A stretch of DNA of 64,000 nt from JACKCR01 sp041390305. GTDB taxonomy: Bacteria > Eisenbacteria > RBG-16-71-46 > CAIMUX01. The notes under the pieces were generated by a model that saw only the letters and a program-made list of their open reading frames with translations, had not been told where the DNA came from and did not search any database. Below, piece after piece: positions 62,761 to 64,000 of the stretch. Positions within the stretch are counted from its first letter, which is position 1. Every line of letters starts with the position of its first letter. Made by a program: the position numbers and the translations under genes. The stretch spans positions 376,508-440,507 of the forward strand of contig JAWKQE010000001.1 in assembly GCA_041390305.1 (NCBI GenBank), read 5' to 3'.

Positions 62761-63060
62761 CCCGGACCCTAGCCTTCTCCCGGGAGGCCGAGGAAGACCT
62801 GCTACAGGCGAGCGCGTGGTATGAGGGTCAGCGGGACGGCCTCGGGTTCGAGTTCCTAGACGCGACAGCAGAGATCTTCGCTCGAATCGAGGAACGTCCC
62901 CTGCTCTACGAGGAGAATTGCACCTACGGTCCGGAGAGCGCTGGTCAGGCGTTTCCCATACGCAGTCTACTTCCAGATCACACCTTCCAGTGCGTACGTG
63001 ATCGGAGTGCTTGCTCAGCGGAGTAGCCAAGCCATCTGGCGTATCCGAACTCGTACGTAG
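62757..63060 (+). pseudogene. ParE/RelE-type toxin, frameshifted
   Basis: The start frame gives TRTLAFSREAEEDLLQASAWYEGQRDGLGFEFLDATAEIF and ERPLLYEENCTYG. The family C-terminus ALVRRFPYAVYFQI then SAYVIGVLAQRSSQAIWRIR is in another frame from about 62938. One extra base in ggtccggagagcg explains the shift. The intact antitoxin upstream and an intact attC downstream remain. Whether it is a true lesion or an error cannot be told. Confidence 0.8.
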
Positions 63061-63067
63061 TGATCGT

Positions 63068-63171
63068 CTAACAATGGCTTGCAGCCGACGAGCCCTTTGT
63101 CACGCCGCCTGTTCCAAGCAGCGCGCCAACCCTTCGGGACCGGGCTCGCAGCTGAACCGTTGGGGAGTCAT
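63068..63171 (+). other. attC8
   Basis: Site of 104 bases. Left core GTCTAAC fits RYYYAAC. The right core is GTCATG, with the GTTA site lost (GTCA). Left arm is GCAGCCGACGAGCCC; the central stem (CGCCGCCTG-TTC-CAAGCAGCG) has two mismatches. Likely the most damaged complete site. Confidence 0.82.
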
Positions 63172-63177
63172 GCAGTC

Positions 63178-63912
63178 ATGCGGATCGGATTGGCGATGGG
63201 GCTCGTGGTACTTGCCATTCTCGCCGGAATCACGGGCTGTGGCGGACCAGAGCCAGCCGAGCCCTCGCCGGATCCGGATGCCGCCCCGAGCGATGAGTTC
63301 CTTCCGCTCGCCCTGGGCAACGTCTGGAACTATCAGGGCACACTCGAGTCGCCCAACGGCGGCAGGGAGGCAACTGGACGGGACTCCGTCTCCGATCGGA
63401 GATTGGTGGATGGCGTCGAAATGTGGCGAGTGGACACCAGATGGGAGTCGTACTTCGAGGTCCGTTCGTCGATGTGGTTGGGCCAGCGTGGGGACAGCAC
63501 CTTTCTCATGGTCGACGACTTGGGTCGCGAGAGGAGAGCATGGCCCGCCTTCGTGCGAAGCGATTCAGTAGGAACTGAGCGGACAATCGTAGCGGTAGAT
63601 ACCCTGCATGCAGACGGATTGCGCGAGGTGACGAACTGCCGGGTTCGCATCACACCACCTACCGACATTTCTACCCCATTCGGGGTGTTTGAGGGCATTA
63701 CGGGATACAGCTATGCGTACGGCACGGAGAGCTGGGATCCATCCGGGCTGTACCACCACCAGTCCCGCCACGCGTTCGTTCTCTACATAGCAGATGGATT
63801 CGGGATCGTCGCTCGCGGAGATTCGTCGTATTGGTCCCACAGCAGCTGGGCACTTCGGGATGCGGCCTGGACTTACGCGGAGGGTTCCTTGGTGGCCCTG
63901 TCGGTGCAATGA
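63178..63912 (+). CDS. Cassette lipoprotein of unknown function
   Basis: The 244-residue protein has a lipoprotein signal (MRIGLAMGLVVLAILAGITGC, lipobox I-T-G-C). The mature part begins with a PEPAEPSPDPDAAP linker, then FLPLALGNVWNYQGTLESP. This opening (LPLxxGNxWxY) is common in secreted lipoproteins of FCB-type genomes. No enzymatic domain is recognised. ATG 63178 follows GGGGAG of attC8 by about ten bases. The gene ends before the interrupted attC9. Confidence 0.78.
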   Translation: MRIGLAMGLVVLAILAGITGCGGPEPAEPSPDPDAAPSDEFLPLALGNVWNYQGTLESPNGGREATGRDSVSDRRLVDGVEMWRVDTRWESYFEVRSSMWLGQRGDSTFLMVDDLGRERRAWPAFVRSDSVGTERTIVAVDTLHADGLREVTNCRVRITPPTDISTPFGVFEGITGYSYAYGTESWDPSGLYHHQSRHAFVLYIADGFGIVARGDSSYWSHSSWALRDAAWTYAEGSLVALSVQ

Positions 63913-63924
63913 TTCGCTCTCCGC

Positions 63925-63968
63925 ATAACAGAGGCTTGCAGCCGACAAATCCTTTGTCACGCTGCTTG
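63925..63968 (+). other. attC9, interrupted left part
   Basis: The left core ATAAC, the left arm (GCAGCCGACAAATCC) and the first part of the central stem (CACGCTGCTTG) match the other attC sites. The match stops at 63968, where GCTGCTTGT should continue TCCAAGC. The remaining half is absent within the window. Confidence 0.75.
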
Positions 63969-64000
63969 TGAGCCTCCCCCGCTTCCGTGGACACCCCAAC
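63969..64000. mobile_element. Probable terminal inverted repeat of an IS3-family element
   Basis: The sequence from 63969 begins TGAGCCTCCCCCGCTTCCGT and continues to GGACACC. This follows the IS3-family end pattern (TGA.. then a C-rich run, then GTGGACACC). It starts exactly where attC9 is broken. The element body and its transposase are beyond the window, so this rests on the terminal pattern alone. Confidence 0.55.

Larger units (their letters stand above)
53943..64000 (+). mobile_element. Chromosomal integron: integrase and cassette array
   Basis: The element comprises an IntI-type integrase followed by tandem gene cassettes. Eight complete attC sites (58011-63171) of about 103 bases are nearly identical to each other, and a ninth is interrupted. 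Between successive sites lies one ORF or one toxin-antitoxin pair, all on the plus strand. The array continues beyond the right edge or ends at an insertion sequence. The integrase reads towards the array, unlike the usual divergent layout. The proximal genes (55.0-57.4 kb) have only attC remnants. Cassette DNA looks less GC-rich than the flanking chromosome, as expected for captured genes. Confidence 0.9.

Noticed and set aside
58012..63030. A series of minus-strand reading frames (for example 58012-58443, 60382-60813, 60936-61346, 62398-63030) that end in almost the same peptide, FSCEPGPEGLARRLEQAA.
   Set aside because: The shared ending is the antisense translation of the attC sites. The rest of each frame is unrelated and lacks starts, so this is not a protein family.
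58011..64000. CRISPR array, because of regularly repeated sequence.
   Set aside because: Repeats are about 103 bases and imperfect, spacers are 400-800 bases and hold genes, and the repeats have integron R and L cores.

Overview
The window is GC-rich bacterial chromosome with closely packed genes. Several things suggest a Gram-negative, metagenome-type lineage of the FCB or Eisenbacteria/Gemmatimonadota kind. It encodes lipoproteins, a TonB-C-terminal protein, an SppA fused to a barrel-like N-terminus, multihaem cytochromes, a FlgD-like C-terminal Ig domain on a secreted beta-propeller, and an AddAB (not RecBCD) recombination nuclease. The exact phylum is an inference. No rRNA, tRNA or CRISPR array was recognised.

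Layout, left to right. Positions 1-3.6 kb hold surface and transport genes on the minus strand: a partial SGNH hydrolase, a GT39-like glycosyltransferase and a Tet-type MFS exporter. Positions 3.8-16.7 kb run on the plus strand: a chemoreceptor, carA-carB, a DUF937 protein, an SppA-like protease and a large hybrid histidine kinase. Positions 16.8-18.3 kb carry a three-gene minus operon of GNAT acetyltransferase, small membrane protein and CrcB fluoride channel. Positions 18.9-26.8 kb include a DUF4912 protein next to a GH57 glucan branching enzyme, a degenerate rhodanese-methyltransferase fusion, and a coupled two-gene unit whose first protein resembles the RelA/SpoT fold. Dps follows at 27.5 kb. 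A cupin-addB-addA operon occupies 28.0-36.6 kb, with addA interrupted by a frameshift. A LVIVD propeller, a GNAT protein, a YCII protein and a methyltransferase then lead to 40.8 kb.

Positions 40.9-51 kb are mainly minus strand: AmpG-like MFS, cytochromes, pyridoxamine-oxidase-fold proteins, haemerythrin and a DUF697 protein. Many of these genes overlap end to start and look like operons. Six genes between 43.2 and 52.3 kb carry frameshifts or nonsense codons. This is either a decaying region or poor local sequence quality.

The most remarkable part is 53.9-64.0 kb, a chromosomal integron. A full IntI tyrosine recombinase (53943-54941) is followed by an array of gene cassettes. Eight of these are bounded by near-identical attC sites of about 103 bp, which show compensatory base changes in their hairpin. 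The integrase points the same way as the cassettes, with its 3' end facing the array, which is the rare inverted arrangement. Cassettes carry ParE/RelE-type and HigBA toxin-antitoxin pairs, an abortive-infection (Abi_C) protein, four lipoproteins (one with a TonB C-terminal domain), and one cassette with no recognisable product. The HigBA cassette has its own near-consensus promoter placed so that the toxin mRNA would be leaderless. The ninth attC is cut by what looks like the terminal inverted repeat of an IS3-family element that continues beyond the window. The integrase-proximal genes (55.0-57.4 kb) have only remnants of attC sites.
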